DNA of 64,000 nt from UBA2336 sp965227265 (GTDB lineage: Bacteria > Bacteroidota > Bacteroidia > Cytophagales > Cyclobacteriaceae), in NCBI GenBank assembly GCA_965227265.1, contig OZ245738.1, positions 992,001 through 1,056,000 on the forward strand, given 5' to 3'. A model generated the notes under the pieces. That model made no database searches. It saw only the letters and a list, made by a program, of their open reading frames with translations, and had not been told where the DNA came from. This document shows positions 23,449 to 31,526 of this stretch, in pieces. How positions within the stretch are numbered: the first letter of the stretch is position 1; every line of letters begins with the position of its first letter. A program made the translations under genes and the position numbers.

Positions 23449-25215
23449 TTACTGGAGTTGGTATTCAGGTGATTGAAGCATCGCATTAAAAAGATCCCGA
23501 AGCTGTCCATCCATGGTATTCGTCATGGTTTGAGTAGGATAGTTCGCAGCCCAAATAACTTCCGGATTGAACACCAGCGTACCCATAAATTTATTCAGGA
23601 AGTGAAGCAATCGTTCTGATCTCAGAGTTGAATCAACATCGTCTAGCGTTGTATCGAAGGTTAAGTTCTCGGTAACCGGAAGAACAAATGAAGTCAATTC
23701 AATTACAAGGTTGCGCGCATTAGAAGCTTGCGCAAGGTCAATATTATTCCAGACGAATTGAAAGAGGTCAACAGTTGGTAAGAAGTTGTAAATAAAATCA
23801 TACCGATTCGCCAGGTTGTTAACTGTTATCCAGCTTCTGTGATAAATCGGGAACTGATGGTAGGCATCATATCCTGCCACATCGTACGGTTGGTAAAAAT
23901 CCATGCCCATAGTTTTAACCCGATCGATGATCATGCCGGATTGTTCATAAAAACCTGTAGCGTCAGAACTCATAACCGGGAACGGGATTTCGAAAAACCG
24001 ATAAGTTCCCAAAATCAAATCAAGCGGAGATTTTATAATTCCACCAAAAGCATCATCTGCAAAAGTTGGTGGAGTATTGTCGGTGTTATTGTTATAGAAG
24101 TGTTGGCTTGTTAGCAGTTGTTCAATTACCGGCTGTATTTTAAAATTATTAGCCCGAAATGTACTTGCCATCTCCGCAATAATATCATCGCTTAGCGCAG
24201 GGCTGATTTCATGATACATGAAAAACCGATAGATCTTACGACAAATATGCATCGGGGTTTCATCTTGATCGTATACCAAATCAATGAAGCGGCTGATTTC
24301 GTCTAATGCACTTTCTTCGGTTGCATTGTTACCGTCTACTAACAACGGATCAGGTTCAATGGCAGCATTATTAAAATGCCCGCTGAATTGTTTGGGCTGA
24401 TTGTCGTGAGCAGAGGCATTGGTAACAGAACCTCTTACTTTTCCACGGGGCAGGAGCGTATCCGGATCGATCACTGAAAACTCATCATCAAACTGAAAAC
24501 CGGAGAAGACTTTTGCTGCTGCTCTTACATCGTCTTCATTGTAATAATAGTAATCATATTCCGGACGGCTGGCAGCGGGAGGAATATCCGGATCATTTTC
24601 CAATCCCCGTCCAATTGTATAGAGCTCTAATAATTCACGCCCAAAGTTTTCATTACCGCCCCGGATATTAATCGTTCCATCCAGGAGATTAAGCATGGCA
24701 TTATCAACACAAACTTTTTTCACAAGCTCTTTAAAGCTGAGCTTATCCGCGGGAACAACGGGGGACGGTACATCATCGAGTGCATACAATCTGAATAATT
24801 GATTTTGATAATACATCGCGTTGCTACTCCCGATCTTTTCAGAAATGGCAGTCAGATGTGTATGGATGAAGAATACAAGTTTCTCACGTGCAGAATACGC
24901 GAGCGATTGAGCTGCAGGAACTCCGGAACTCATCATTTGCCCCACAAACCAGCGTTTGAAGTATTCCTGATACTCAAACTCCATTTTCAGAGCATCCCGA
25001 GTTCCGGTTACCCAGTTTTGTCCGTTATCAGGATCGAGTGGTAAAGGTGCATCGGGTAGCGGAGCAGCTGGCCTGTACAGCCGGTTCAAAGCGGCAGCAG
25101 GAGTGAGTGCCGAAAATACTTTTATATCGTTTATTGTTGGCCCGTACGTGGCACGTCTGAGAAGGTGCGCAGCACCTCGTCTGCCAAGGAGACCAGTATG
25201 TGGGGTTAGCGGCAT
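23449..25215 (-). CDS. DUF1800 family protein
   Basis: Begins with the family mark LGRRGAAHLLRRATYGPT. Further motifs are VFFIHTHLTAI, DNAMLNLLDGTINIRGG, ENFGRELLELYTIGRG, VRAAAKVFSGF, MHICRKIYRFFMYHEISP and FKIQPVIEQLLTSQHFY, then SPLDLILGTYRFFEIP and the PTQTMTNTMDGQLRDLFNAML end. 588 residues is typical. No N-terminal signal is seen from the chosen start, although its DUF1501 partner has Tat and T9SS signals. First gene of the four-gene operon. The DUF1800/DUF1501 pair is widespread in Planctomycetes and Bacteroidota and uncharacterised. Confidence 0.87.
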   Translation of the reverse strand: MPLTPHTGLLGRRGAAHLLRRATYGPTINDIKVFSALTPAAALNRLYRPAAPLPDAPLPLDPDNGQNWVTGTRDALKMEFEYQEYFKRWFVGQMMSSGVPAAQSLAYSAREKLVFFIHTHLTAISEKIGSSNAMYYQNQLFRLYALDDVPSPVVPADKLSFKELVKKVCVDNAMLNLLDGTINIRGGNENFGRELLELYTIGRGLENDPDIPPAASRPEYDYYYYNEDDVRAAAKVFSGFQFDDEFSVIDPDTLLPRGKVRGSVTNASAHDNQPKQFSGHFNNAAIEPDPLLVDGNNATEESALDEISRFIDLVYDQDETPMHICRKIYRFFMYHEISPALSDDIIAEMASTFRANNFKIQPVIEQLLTSQHFYNNNTDNTPPTFADDAFGGIIKSPLDLILGTYRFFEIPFPVMSSDATGFYEQSGMIIDRVKTMGMDFYQPYDVAGYDAYHQFPIYHRSWITVNNLANRYDFIYNFLPTVDLFQFVWNNIDLAQASNARNLVIELTSFVLPVTENLTFDTTLDDVDSTLRSERLLHFLNKFMGTLVFNPEVIWAANYPTQTMTNTMDGQLRDLFNAMLQSPEYQLQ

Positions 25216-25300
25216 AGGGGGAATAGGTAATTGTTAGCTATATCCTTTATTAAAATCAAAATTTATCGTTTTTGCGGATAAGTTGCATTTATAAACGTCT

Positions 25301-25327
25301 ATCGGTAATGAATTTTCTTTTACCGAT
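25301..25327 (+). promoter_or_regulatory. Inverted repeat upstream of the HMG-CoA lyase gene (candidate operator)
   Basis: ATCGGTAA (25301-25308) and TTACCGAT (25320-25327) are perfect inverted copies 11 nt apart, ending 18 nt before the ATG. The half-site size and spacing suit a dimeric repressor, for example one sensing branched-chain amino acid catabolism. There is no T tract, so it is not a terminator. Confidence 0.45.
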
Positions 25328-25345
25328 GTTTACCATATTTACAGA

Positions 25346-26197
25346 ATGAAAATTATAGAATGTCCGCGCGATGCCATGCAAGGCATCGATGAATTTATTG
25401 TTACCGAAAGTAAAATCCGGTATATCAATCAGTTACTCAAGGTTGGATTTGATACGATCGATTTCGGAAGCTTTGTTTCTGCGAAAGCAATTCCGCAAAT
25501 GCGGGATACAAAGGAAGTTCTGGCTGGATTGGATCTTTCTGCTACAAAATCAAAGTTGCTCGCCATTGTAGCCAATACGCGGGGAGCGGAAGAAGCTGCG
25601 CAACATAAAGCCATTGATTACCTAGGTTTTCCGTTGTCTATCTCTGAGACATTTCAGCAACGCAATACGAACAAGTCAATTACTGAAGCGCTGAATACCC
25701 TATCAGAAATTCAAACAATTTGTGAATCAACTGGAAAACAACAAGTAGTGTATATCAGCATGGGATTTGGTAATCCATACAACGATCCGTACAGTGTAAA
25801 ACTGGTTGAGCAATTTGTTGACATTCTAAATACGCTGGGTGTAAAAATAATTTCACTTTCAGATACGATTGGAGTTTCAACACCTGATCAGATTAAATAT
25901 CTTTTTGAAACATTGTCGGGTAAGTTTAAGAATGTTGAATTGGGTGCGCATTTGCACTCCACTCCGCAAACAGCGATTGAAAAAATCAAAGCAGCTTTTG
26001 AAGCAGGCTGCAAACGTTTTGACGGAGCGATTAAAGGATTTGGAGGCTGCCCGATGGCAACAGATGATCTTACGGGGAATCTGCCTACTGAAACGATCTT
26101 GAGCTACTTAAATGAAAAAGGAGTCAGTACCGGAATCAATCAGGAGGAGTTCGCGAAGGCGATGGTTTTGGCTGATGAAATCTTTCCGCATAATTAA
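25346..26197 (+). CDS. Hydroxymethylglutaryl-CoA lyase
   Basis: TIM-barrel lyase that splits HMG-CoA into acetoacetate and acetyl-CoA in leucine degradation. Motifs: ECPRDAMQG (the family reads PRDGLQ, so GL is AM here), GFDTIDFGSFVS, KQQVVYISMGFGNPYNDPYS, IISLSDTIGVSTP, LGAHLHSTPQ (metal histidines) and the C-terminal signature FGGCPMATDDLTGNLPTE with the catalytic cysteine. 283 residues is slightly short but complete. A biotin carboxylase subunit at 60302 could belong to the same catabolic theme but is far away. Confidence 0.88.
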   Translation: MKIIECPRDAMQGIDEFIVTESKIRYINQLLKVGFDTIDFGSFVSAKAIPQMRDTKEVLAGLDLSATKSKLLAIVANTRGAEEAAQHKAIDYLGFPLSISETFQQRNTNKSITEALNTLSEIQTICESTGKQQVVYISMGFGNPYNDPYSVKLVEQFVDILNTLGVKIISLSDTIGVSTPDQIKYLFETLSGKFKNVELGAHLHSTPQTAIEKIKAAFEAGCKRFDGAIKGFGGCPMATDDLTGNLPTETILSYLNEKGVSTGINQEEFAKAMVLADEIFPHN

Positions 26198-26202
26198 GTA
26201 TT

Positions 26203-26242
26203 AGGCATCGGGCATTAGTCTAATGCCTAGTTCCTAATGCCT
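26203..26242. repeat. GGCATTA inverted repeats between convergent genes
   Basis: GGCATTA (26211-26217), GTC, TAATGCC (26221-26227) forms a tight hairpin. Extra copies of the same heptamer theme flank it (TTAGGCAT on the left, TAATGCC again at 26235-26241). It fills the gap between HMG-CoA lyase and dprA stops and may act as a terminator or as a REP-like element. Confidence 0.5.
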
Positions 26243-26243
26243 T

Positions 26244-27350
26244 TTAATTAGATATTTTATATTGTTTTCCCGGCATCGATTTTACAACACCTTTGAATTC
26301 CAATCCTAATAAAACAGACGCGAGCTGACTAACCGGAAGATTTGCTTTCCAGCTGAGTTCATCAATCAGAACATTTGCCTTCTTATCCATCATGATTTTG
26401 AGCACGGTTTGTTCATGCTCATCATATCCAGCCAGTGAAACCGAAACCTTTGATTTCTTTTCGGATTTGGCGACATCCCAACCCATAATATATTCAATGT
26501 CTTTTACGGAGGTTAGGAGATGAGCCTTGTTCGATTTGATCAGGTTGTTGCAGCCGGCTGAGTACGTTTCCCCAATGCTTCCTGGGCAGGCAAACACATC
26601 TTTGTTATAGCTATTGGCGATTTCTGCTGTAATTAATGCACCACCTTTTTCTGCGGCTTCGACAACAATCAGTGCGTCACATAATCCGGCAATGATGCGA
26701 TTACGTTGTGGGAAATTATGTGCATCTGGTTTTGTGCCGAAAGAGTTTTCTGTAACCAATCCACCGTGCTCAAGCATTTTCTTTGCTGTGTCTTTATGCG
26801 TGGCCGGATAGATTACATCCATACCGCTACCCATTACTCCAATAGTAGCAAGTTCATGTTTTAATGCCTGTTTATGTGCGTGAATATCGATTCCGTACGC
26901 AAGTCCGCTTACAATTAAAGGATTATGCGGTAGGAGATCTTTGATGATTTGCTCAACGCGTTCTTTACCATATGAAGTTGCCTGGCGCGTACCGACAACC
27001 GCAACAGCTTTCGGATTTTCAAAATCTATATTGCCTTTCAGATAAAGAATTGAAGGTGCATCAGGAATGTTTTTTAACCGTGCCGGATATTTTTTATCCA
27101 TATAGAATACGAGGTCAACTGATTCTTTCTCAGCCTTTAATAATTCTTTCTCAGCTTGTTGAAATGGTTTACCATTCAGGATTGCCTGCGCAGTAACTTC
27201 TCCAACACCAGGAATTTGTAGCAGTTTTCCTTTAGGGGTTTTAAATACTTTTTCCGCAGAGCCGGTATAGCTGATAACCTGCTTGATCAAATAATCACCA
27301 ACACCATCAATGAAATGCAGGGCGAGAAGGGCAAGTCTATTTTGGTCCAC
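26244..27350 (-). CDS. dprA: DNA-processing protein DprA
   Basis: Loads RecA on incoming single-stranded DNA during natural transformation. The N terminus has a helix-hairpin-helix/SAM-like region (LLQIPGVGEVTAQAIL). The Rossmann core shows AVVGTRQATSYG, VSGLAYGIDIHAHK, IGVMGSGMDVIYP, FPQRNRIIAGL, LIVVEAAEKGGALITA and DVFACPGSIG. The C terminus is a winged helix (ANVLIDELSWKANLPVSQLASVLLGLEFKG is only part-quoted here as LSWKANLPVSQLA). The start is GTG. 368 residues is typical. Upstream lies a long inverted-repeat element. Confidence 0.95.
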   Translation of the reverse strand: MDQNRLALLALHFIDGVGDYLIKQVISYTGSAEKVFKTPKGKLLQIPGVGEVTAQAILNGKPFQQAEKELLKAEKESVDLVFYMDKKYPARLKNIPDAPSILYLKGNIDFENPKAVAVVGTRQATSYGKERVEQIIKDLLPHNPLIVSGLAYGIDIHAHKQALKHELATIGVMGSGMDVIYPATHKDTAKKMLEHGGLVTENSFGTKPDAHNFPQRNRIIAGLCDALIVVEAAEKGGALITAEIANSYNKDVFACPGSIGETYSAGCNNLIKSNKAHLLTSVKDIEYIMGWDVAKSEKKSKVSVSLAGYDEHEQTVLKIMMDKKANVLIDELSWKANLPVSQLASVLLGLEFKGVVKSMPGKQYKISN

Positions 27351-27356
27351 GAGGGT

Positions 27357-27508
27357 AATTTGAAAATTTGAAGATTTAACAATTTGAAAATGAAAGTATT
27401 CAAACTGTAAGACTTAGAGAAATGAATAGGAAATTCAAGACACTAATTGTCACTTCTTAAGACTTGAAAGTCATTTTCAAATCTTCAAATTGACCAATTT
27501 TCAAATTG
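27357..27508. repeat. Imperfect inverted repeat element upstream of dprA
   Basis: The left half 27357-27377 pairs with 27479-27507 apart from a short insertion (for example ATTTGAAGATTT at 27366-27377 with AAATCTTCAAAT at 27479-27490). An inner left segment (27381-27392) pairs with 27471-27482 as an alternative arm. The ~150-nt gap has no coding frame and occupies the whole space between merR and dprA. It looks like a degenerate miniature palindromic element; it could also structure the dprA leader. Confidence 0.55.
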
Positions 27509-27512
27509 AGGG

Positions 27513-27851
27513 TTAATTAATCTTATCGCGAAGCTCAACGAGGAACTTGCGAACAGACTTTAGAGAGTCGATTAACTCAATTTTGTCTTTAACCGAGTTG
27601 TCGGTATTGCGGAGCATCTCTTTTGCGCCCTGTAAGGTGAACCCTTTTTCTTTTACCAGGTGGTAAATTGTTCTTACGCTATCGATGTCCTCTTTGGTAA
27701 ACTGGCGATTGCCTTTGCGATTCTTCTTTGGCTTGATGAGATCGAATTCAGATTCCCAAAAACGGATAAGGGAAGGTGCTACGTTAAACTGTTCCGCTAC
27801 TTCTCCGATAGAGTAGTAGAGTTTTTCGATTTCCTTTTCTTTATAAGCCAT
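27513..27851 (-). CDS. MerR-family transcriptional regulator
   Basis: Small (112 residues) MerR-type protein. The winged helix is clear: YYSIGEVAEQFNVAPSLIRF, WESEFDLIKPKKNRKGNRQF, then TKEDIDSVRTIYHLVKEKGFT and LQGAKEMLR. The C-terminal effector region is only a short coiled coil, with no metal-binding cysteines, so it is not a metal sensor. The ATG at 27851 (MAYKEKEIEK) is preferred to one four codons earlier. It overlaps the end of the CapA gene by 11 nt, so the two are coupled. The same short MerR is common in Bacteroidota; its target is unknown. Confidence 0.87.
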   Translation of the reverse strand: MAYKEKEIEKLYYSIGEVAEQFNVAPSLIRFWESEFDLIKPKKNRKGNRQFTKEDIDSVRTIYHLVKEKGFTLQGAKEMLRNTDNSVKDKIELIDSLKSVRKFLVELRDKIN

Positions 27852-28890
27852 CTTGTCGAGCAAGGTAAGTAATTAATCCTTTATCGTCAATGCGCACAGG
27901 CACTTCCGGAAAATCTTTTTTTGTAAGCTCTTGTATCTTGGTAATGACGCGGTTAGCGATGTCGATTTTCACCCTGTCGCGCGAGATTTGGTACGTGGGC
28001 GTGATCTGCGCTTTGATAAAATCCCCGTTTGGCTTTGTGTATACTTTTATGATAGGTGCCCATCCGTTGATGCCTGCGACATTAATACCTCCATACGTGC
28101 AGAAATTACCTAAGCTATAAGCAATGAACCGGTTTTTGTAAACCTCTACCGCTCGCGTTACGTGCGGGCCATGACCAAAAATTATATCAGCACCCGCATC
28201 AATTAACAGGTGTGAGAACTTATAAACATCGCCACGATCTTCCCCATGAAATATCTCATGCTTACGCGGAACGTTCTGGTATTGACCGCCTTCCGCACCT
28301 CCATGAAACGAAACAATGACGATGTCAACCATTGAATCGAGTTCCTGAACAATCGCCTTTGCATCCTGTAAATAATTGACACTGATGCAATTGCTGTTGG
28401 GGGAAAATGCTGCTACACCATATTTAATTCCTTCTTTTTCGAAGGTCACGTAGCGTCTGGGGAGTTGACCTGTGTGATATAATCCCGCTGCTTCAAGTGT
28501 TTTAATTGTACTTTTGCGACCGGTATCTCCAAAGTCGCCCGCGTGATTATTGGCGATGCTCATCACATCGAAACCTGCGTTTACAAGATTTTGTGCGTAC
28601 TTCTCCGGACTACGAAATGCATAACAAACTTTAGGGTCTTTACAGGTCTTAACGTTGCCACCTTCATTCAATAATACTCCTTCCAGATTGCCAAACGTAA
28701 CATCTGCATTACGCAAAATATGCTCAACTTCTTTCATTAAGTATTCACCATCGTTGGGTGGTAATACCGGCAACGGATAGTTACTGCCCATCATAATATC
28801 GCCAACACCGATAACGGTTATGGTGTCTTTTTTCTGCGCGTGAGAAGAAAAGGCCAAAATTGAGCAGATCAAAGTAAAGATTATCTTCAT
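27841..28890 (-). CDS. CapA-family (poly-gamma-glutamate synthesis-like) metallophosphatase
   Basis: Signal peptide (IFTLICSILAFSSHAQ) then a calcineurin-like fold of the CapA/PgsA type: GVGDIMMGSN (metal Asp), VTFGNLEGVLL, DVMSIANNHAGDFG (NNHxxDxG signature), GVAAFSPNSN, IVIVSFHGGAEGG, and DIIFGHGPHVTRAVEVY. 349 residues. CapA proteins are linked to capsule (poly-gamma-glutamate) export in Bacillus, but in Bacteroidota a lone copy is common and its substrate unknown. Periplasmic. Upstream partner of the MerR gene with an 11-nt overlap. Confidence 0.87.
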   Translation of the reverse strand: MKIIFTLICSILAFSSHAQKKDTITVIGVGDIMMGSNYPLPVLPPNDGEYLMKEVEHILRNADVTFGNLEGVLLNEGGNVKTCKDPKVCYAFRSPEKYAQNLVNAGFDVMSIANNHAGDFGDTGRKSTIKTLEAAGLYHTGQLPRRYVTFEKEGIKYGVAAFSPNSNCISVNYLQDAKAIVQELDSMVDIVIVSFHGGAEGGQYQNVPRKHEIFHGEDRGDVYKFSHLLIDAGADIIFGHGPHVTRAVEVYKNRFIAYSLGNFCTYGGINVAGINGWAPIIKVYTKPNGDFIKAQITPTYQISRDRVKIDIANRVITKIQELTKKDFPEVPVRIDDKGLITYLARQDGL

Positions 28891-28895
28891 TGAAA

Positions 28896-29270
28896 TTATT
28901 TCTTTTCGTAGTAGAGAATAGAAGCTTCCGTTAAACTCTTAAGGGACTTATCAGAAGAGACTAGCGGTAAGTCGACATACATGGCACTGGCAACGATGAT
29001 ACTATCAGGAAGCTTTAGTTTATATTGTTTTCGGATAGTTACTGCCGCTGTCTGAACGAAAGGAGTAAGGTCAACTATCGTACATTCTGACAGGAAATTT
29101 TCAAGCCTTGTTTGATCCTTATTAGATAGACCAGAATAGCTTAGTAATTCAAGCTTCGTAATGACTGAAATGTAGATAGTTTTTCCATCTAATAGTTCAG
29201 TTAAAGTATCATCTCCAGATAGAAAATAGATGATAATATTGGTGTCAAGAAATAGATTATTTCCACTCAT
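28896..29270 (-). CDS. vapC: PIN-domain toxin VapC
   Basis: Type II toxin ribonuclease. The four acidic PIN residues are visible: Asp9 (FLDTNIIIY), Glu41 (SVITKLELLSY), Asp89 (LKLPDSIIVASA) and Asp107 (LVSSDKSL). Length 124 is normal. The start lies inside the antitoxin gene (14-nt overlap), the usual translational coupling. VapC toxins cut tRNA or rRNA when freed from antitoxin. Confidence 0.9.
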   Translation of the reverse strand: MSGNNLFLDTNIIIYFLSGDDTLTELLDGKTIYISVITKLELLSYSGLSNKDQTRLENFLSECTIVDLTPFVQTAAVTIRKQYKLKLPDSIIVASAMYVDLPLVSSDKSLKSLTEASILYYEKK

Positions 29271-29430
29271 CTCTCCAGCGCTTTTGCAAGGTTAAGCCAT
29301 CTTCTTTGAACTTAACCGTTCCTGCGTATCGAGAAGTTTTTAAACCTGTTTTGGAAGATTTTTTAGAAATCTTCTTTAAAACAGCCTGAATTGATTTTTT
29401 ATCAGACCCTTTTTTCAGCACCATAACCAT
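29257..29430 (-). CDS. vapB: VapB-type antitoxin
   Basis: A 57-residue frame (start 29430, or third codon at 29424) immediately upstream of vapC and overlapping it by 14 nt. Lysine-rich N terminus (KKGSDKKSIQAVLKKI), then the conserved antitoxin end YAGTVKFKEDGLTLQKRWRDE, quoted here as GTVKFKEDGLTLQKRWRDEW, typical of Bacteroidota VapB partners. It should bind and inhibit the PIN toxin and autoregulate the operon. Located 13 nt after the M23 gene stop on the same strand. Confidence 0.85.
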   Translation of the reverse strand: MVMVLKKGSDKKSIQAVLKKISKKSSKTGLKTSRYAGTVKFKEDGLTLQKRWRDEWK

Positions 29431-29443
29431 AAAACAAAGGTAA

Positions 29444-30409
29444 TTAATCCAGAGAAATAATCTCCTTCTCGCCCTGCACGATAAGCTTTTCGTATTCCTG
29501 GTTGCTCAAATCGCGCTGAAAGAAGTTGATTGGATTAATGTGATCGCCATTGAAGAGAACCTCGTAATGCAAGTGATCGGATACAGATGTTCCTGTATTA
29601 CCAACATAGCCGATAATCTGACCACGTTTAACTTTATCGCCAGGCATTACAATATACTTTGATAAGTGCGCGTACCGTGTTTCAAAACCAAATCCATGAT
29701 TCAAATAAATCACGTTGCCGTAACTGGAAGAATAGTATGAATTGTCAATGCGACCATCACCGGTAGCATAAACAGGTGTACCGTGAGGCGCTGTAAAATC
29801 AAGTCCTTTGTGCGGACGAACATATCCCAATAATGGATGAAAGCGCAATCCGAAAATAGTATGCAAACGTGTAAGATCTTTGTTATCAATCGGCTGAATA
29901 GCAGGGCGAGAGGCCCACATCGCAAGTTTTCGATCTGCAGTCTTATTCAATTCTTCATACGACTGCTGTTCAACATCCAATTGATGTTTAAGTTTTTCGA
30001 AACGCTTATAGGTATCGGCAATAAGGCCGTATTCTTTTACTTCTTCAAAGTATGACGGTTTGGCACCACCTGTACCGGCATATCGTTCTGTAGCGCTTAA
30101 TGGCTGAAGATCCAGAATCACGCGATAGTTATGATCATCCTGACTGATAAGTTCATCCAGATTATCATTTGAATGAGCAATTCGTACTTCAAGTGATTTC
30201 CATTCTGCGCGAAGCTCGTAGTTGTCATCCATCAGGTATTGTTCTTCAATAGGTGAGAAGCGATTGATGTACCAGAAGAACAGCGCAATAGCAGCGACAA
30301 ACGAGAACGAAAAGAATATTCCCAACTGATGCATAAGCTTGTTGCCGGTTAGGTAAACAGGCTCGTACTGGCAGGTTACTGGGTTATATGTAAACGTTCG
30401 CTTTCTCAC
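29444..30409 (-). CDS. M23 family metallopeptidase, membrane-anchored (paralogue 1)
   Basis: Type II membrane topology. A short cytoplasmic head has YNPVTCQYEP, one membrane helix follows (GIFFSFSFVAAIALFFWYI), then a coiled-coil-like periplasmic stretch, then a C-terminal LytM/M23 domain: FGLRFHPLLGYVRPHKGLDF (zinc His), ATGDGRIDNSYYSSSYGNVIYLNHG, TRYAHLSKY, GYVGNTGTSVSDHLHYEV (HxH). All zinc ligands are present, so an active endopeptidase on peptidoglycan is expected. GTG start directly after the stop of the upstream paralogue (TAA-GTG). Tandem duplication with the next gene. Confidence 0.9.
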   Translation of the reverse strand: MRKRTFTYNPVTCQYEPVYLTGNKLMHQLGIFFSFSFVAAIALFFWYINRFSPIEEQYLMDDNYELRAEWKSLEVRIAHSNDNLDELISQDDHNYRVILDLQPLSATERYAGTGGAKPSYFEEVKEYGLIADTYKRFEKLKHQLDVEQQSYEELNKTADRKLAMWASRPAIQPIDNKDLTRLHTIFGLRFHPLLGYVRPHKGLDFTAPHGTPVYATGDGRIDNSYYSSSYGNVIYLNHGFGFETRYAHLSKYIVMPGDKVKRGQIIGYVGNTGTSVSDHLHYEVLFNGDHINPINFFQRDLSNQEYEKLIVQGEKEIISLD

Positions 30410-31381
30410 TTAATCGAGAGATTGATTCTTTTTCGCGCCAAGCTTTTGAAGTTCGATGTGCTGATCGCTGGTTAAGCCTTCGAGCATATACGGAACTGGA
30501 TCAACCTGGTCACCTTTGCGGATAATTTCATAATGCACGTGCGGAGCAACAGAGCCACCACTCATGCCGACTGTTCCGATCTTAATTCCTTTGTCAACTT
30601 TTTGCCCTGGATTAACGGTCACCTCGTCAAGGTGTGCGTAACGGGTTGTTAAACCGTTGCTGTGCTCAATGTCAACATAGTTTCCATAACCTGCCTGCAA
30701 AGTTGAGCTGCGAACTGCTCTCAACACTCTACCCGTTGCGGTTGCCACTACAGCGGTTCCGCGTGCAGCAGTAAAATCTACACCCGGGTGATTGTAATTT
30801 CCTTTGTGAAATGGATTTACGCGCACTCCAAAACCTGATACAAGTTTTGTGTTTTCTGAATTCTCAACCGGAAGAATGGAGGGAACGGATAGTAAAAACA
30901 CTTTATCGCGTTCGCGGATTGAATAACTGGCAATTTCTGTATTGTGACTAACAGCAGTTCTTGTTATCGATGAAGCTTTGTCGTTTAAGGCTTCGAGCTC
31001 TTTAAGGAAGGTTTCTGTATCAGCTAACAACAAGTCAGCCGAAGTAGAAGGCGTTTGTGTTTCAGTCTGCTCGAACGGAGTTTCGAACAGCTTTTCGTGC
31101 AGTGTTGCATTCTTTTCTTTCAGACTGGCAATTGATCCCTCAAGGTCAGAAGTTTCGCCTTGAAGAGATGCAAAGTGTTTTTCAAATGTCTTGTTTTCTT
31201 TCTTGAGCTCTTTTCCGCGTTCAGTGAGAAATAGTTTGCTGTGCAGGAAGAGAATACCTGTGAAGATGAGCACCGTTGAAACTGCAAAAAGTACACCATA
31301 CCCTACAATGCTGCCATAAGCAGTTCGTTTGGGTTCGTACCGGCAGGTTTCAGGATTGTAGTAGTACTTCGATAGGCTCAT
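30410..31381 (-). CDS. M23 family metallopeptidase, membrane-anchored (paralogue 2)
   Basis: Same plan as its neighbour: cytoplasmic head YNPETCRYEP, membrane helix (GVLFAVSTVLIFTGILFL), coiled coil (KENKTFEKHFASLQGET region), then M23 domain with FGVRVNPFHKGNYNHPGVDF, YVDIEHSNGLTTRYAHLDEV and GMSGGSVAPHVHYEI carrying all zinc ligands. First gene of the pair. The coiled coil and LytM domain resemble cell-division/shape hydrolases or their activators. Divergent from alaS. Confidence 0.9.
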   Translation of the reverse strand: MSLSKYYYNPETCRYEPKRTAYGSIVGYGVLFAVSTVLIFTGILFLHSKLFLTERGKELKKENKTFEKHFASLQGETSDLEGSIASLKEKNATLHEKLFETPFEQTETQTPSTSADLLLADTETFLKELEALNDKASSITRTAVSHNTEIASYSIRERDKVFLLSVPSILPVENSENTKLVSGFGVRVNPFHKGNYNHPGVDFTAARGTAVVATATGRVLRAVRSSTLQAGYGNYVDIEHSNGLTTRYAHLDEVTVNPGQKVDKGIKIGTVGMSGGSVAPHVHYEIIRKGDQVDPVPYMLEGLTSDQHIELQKLGAKKNQSLD

Positions 31382-31417
31382 ATTCGGTTTAAAAAAATCT
31401 GTGAAATCTGCGAAATC

Positions 31418-31487
31418 TCACCCCTGGACAGTTATTTTTGCCCGTTCATCCCGGTTCGATAGCTACCACTATTGAACGAAGGGGTGA
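31418..31487. repeat. Nested inverted repeats in the M23/alaS divergent region
   Basis: Outer arms TCACCCC (31418-31424) and GGGGTGA (31481-31487); inner arms GTTCGATAG (31454-31462) and CTATTGAAC (31469-31477, one G-T pair) around a 6-nt loop. A TATTTTTG -7 match lies at 31433-31440 between the left arms, so only the inner hairpin would be in an alaS leader started there. Possible operator or leader structure. Confidence 0.35.
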
Positions 31488-31526
31488 AGATAGTAAAAAT
31501 CACGAAAAGTTAACGTTCAGGAATTG

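Noticed and set aside
26203..26242. Rho-independent terminator between HMG-CoA lyase and dprA
   Set aside because: The hairpin is clear but no T tract follows on either strand, so it is listed as a repeat rather than a terminator.
31418..31526. T-box or other tRNA-sensing riboswitch before alaS
   Set aside because: No T-box core sequence or long leader; only simple inverted repeats, and T-boxes are not typical of this phylum.
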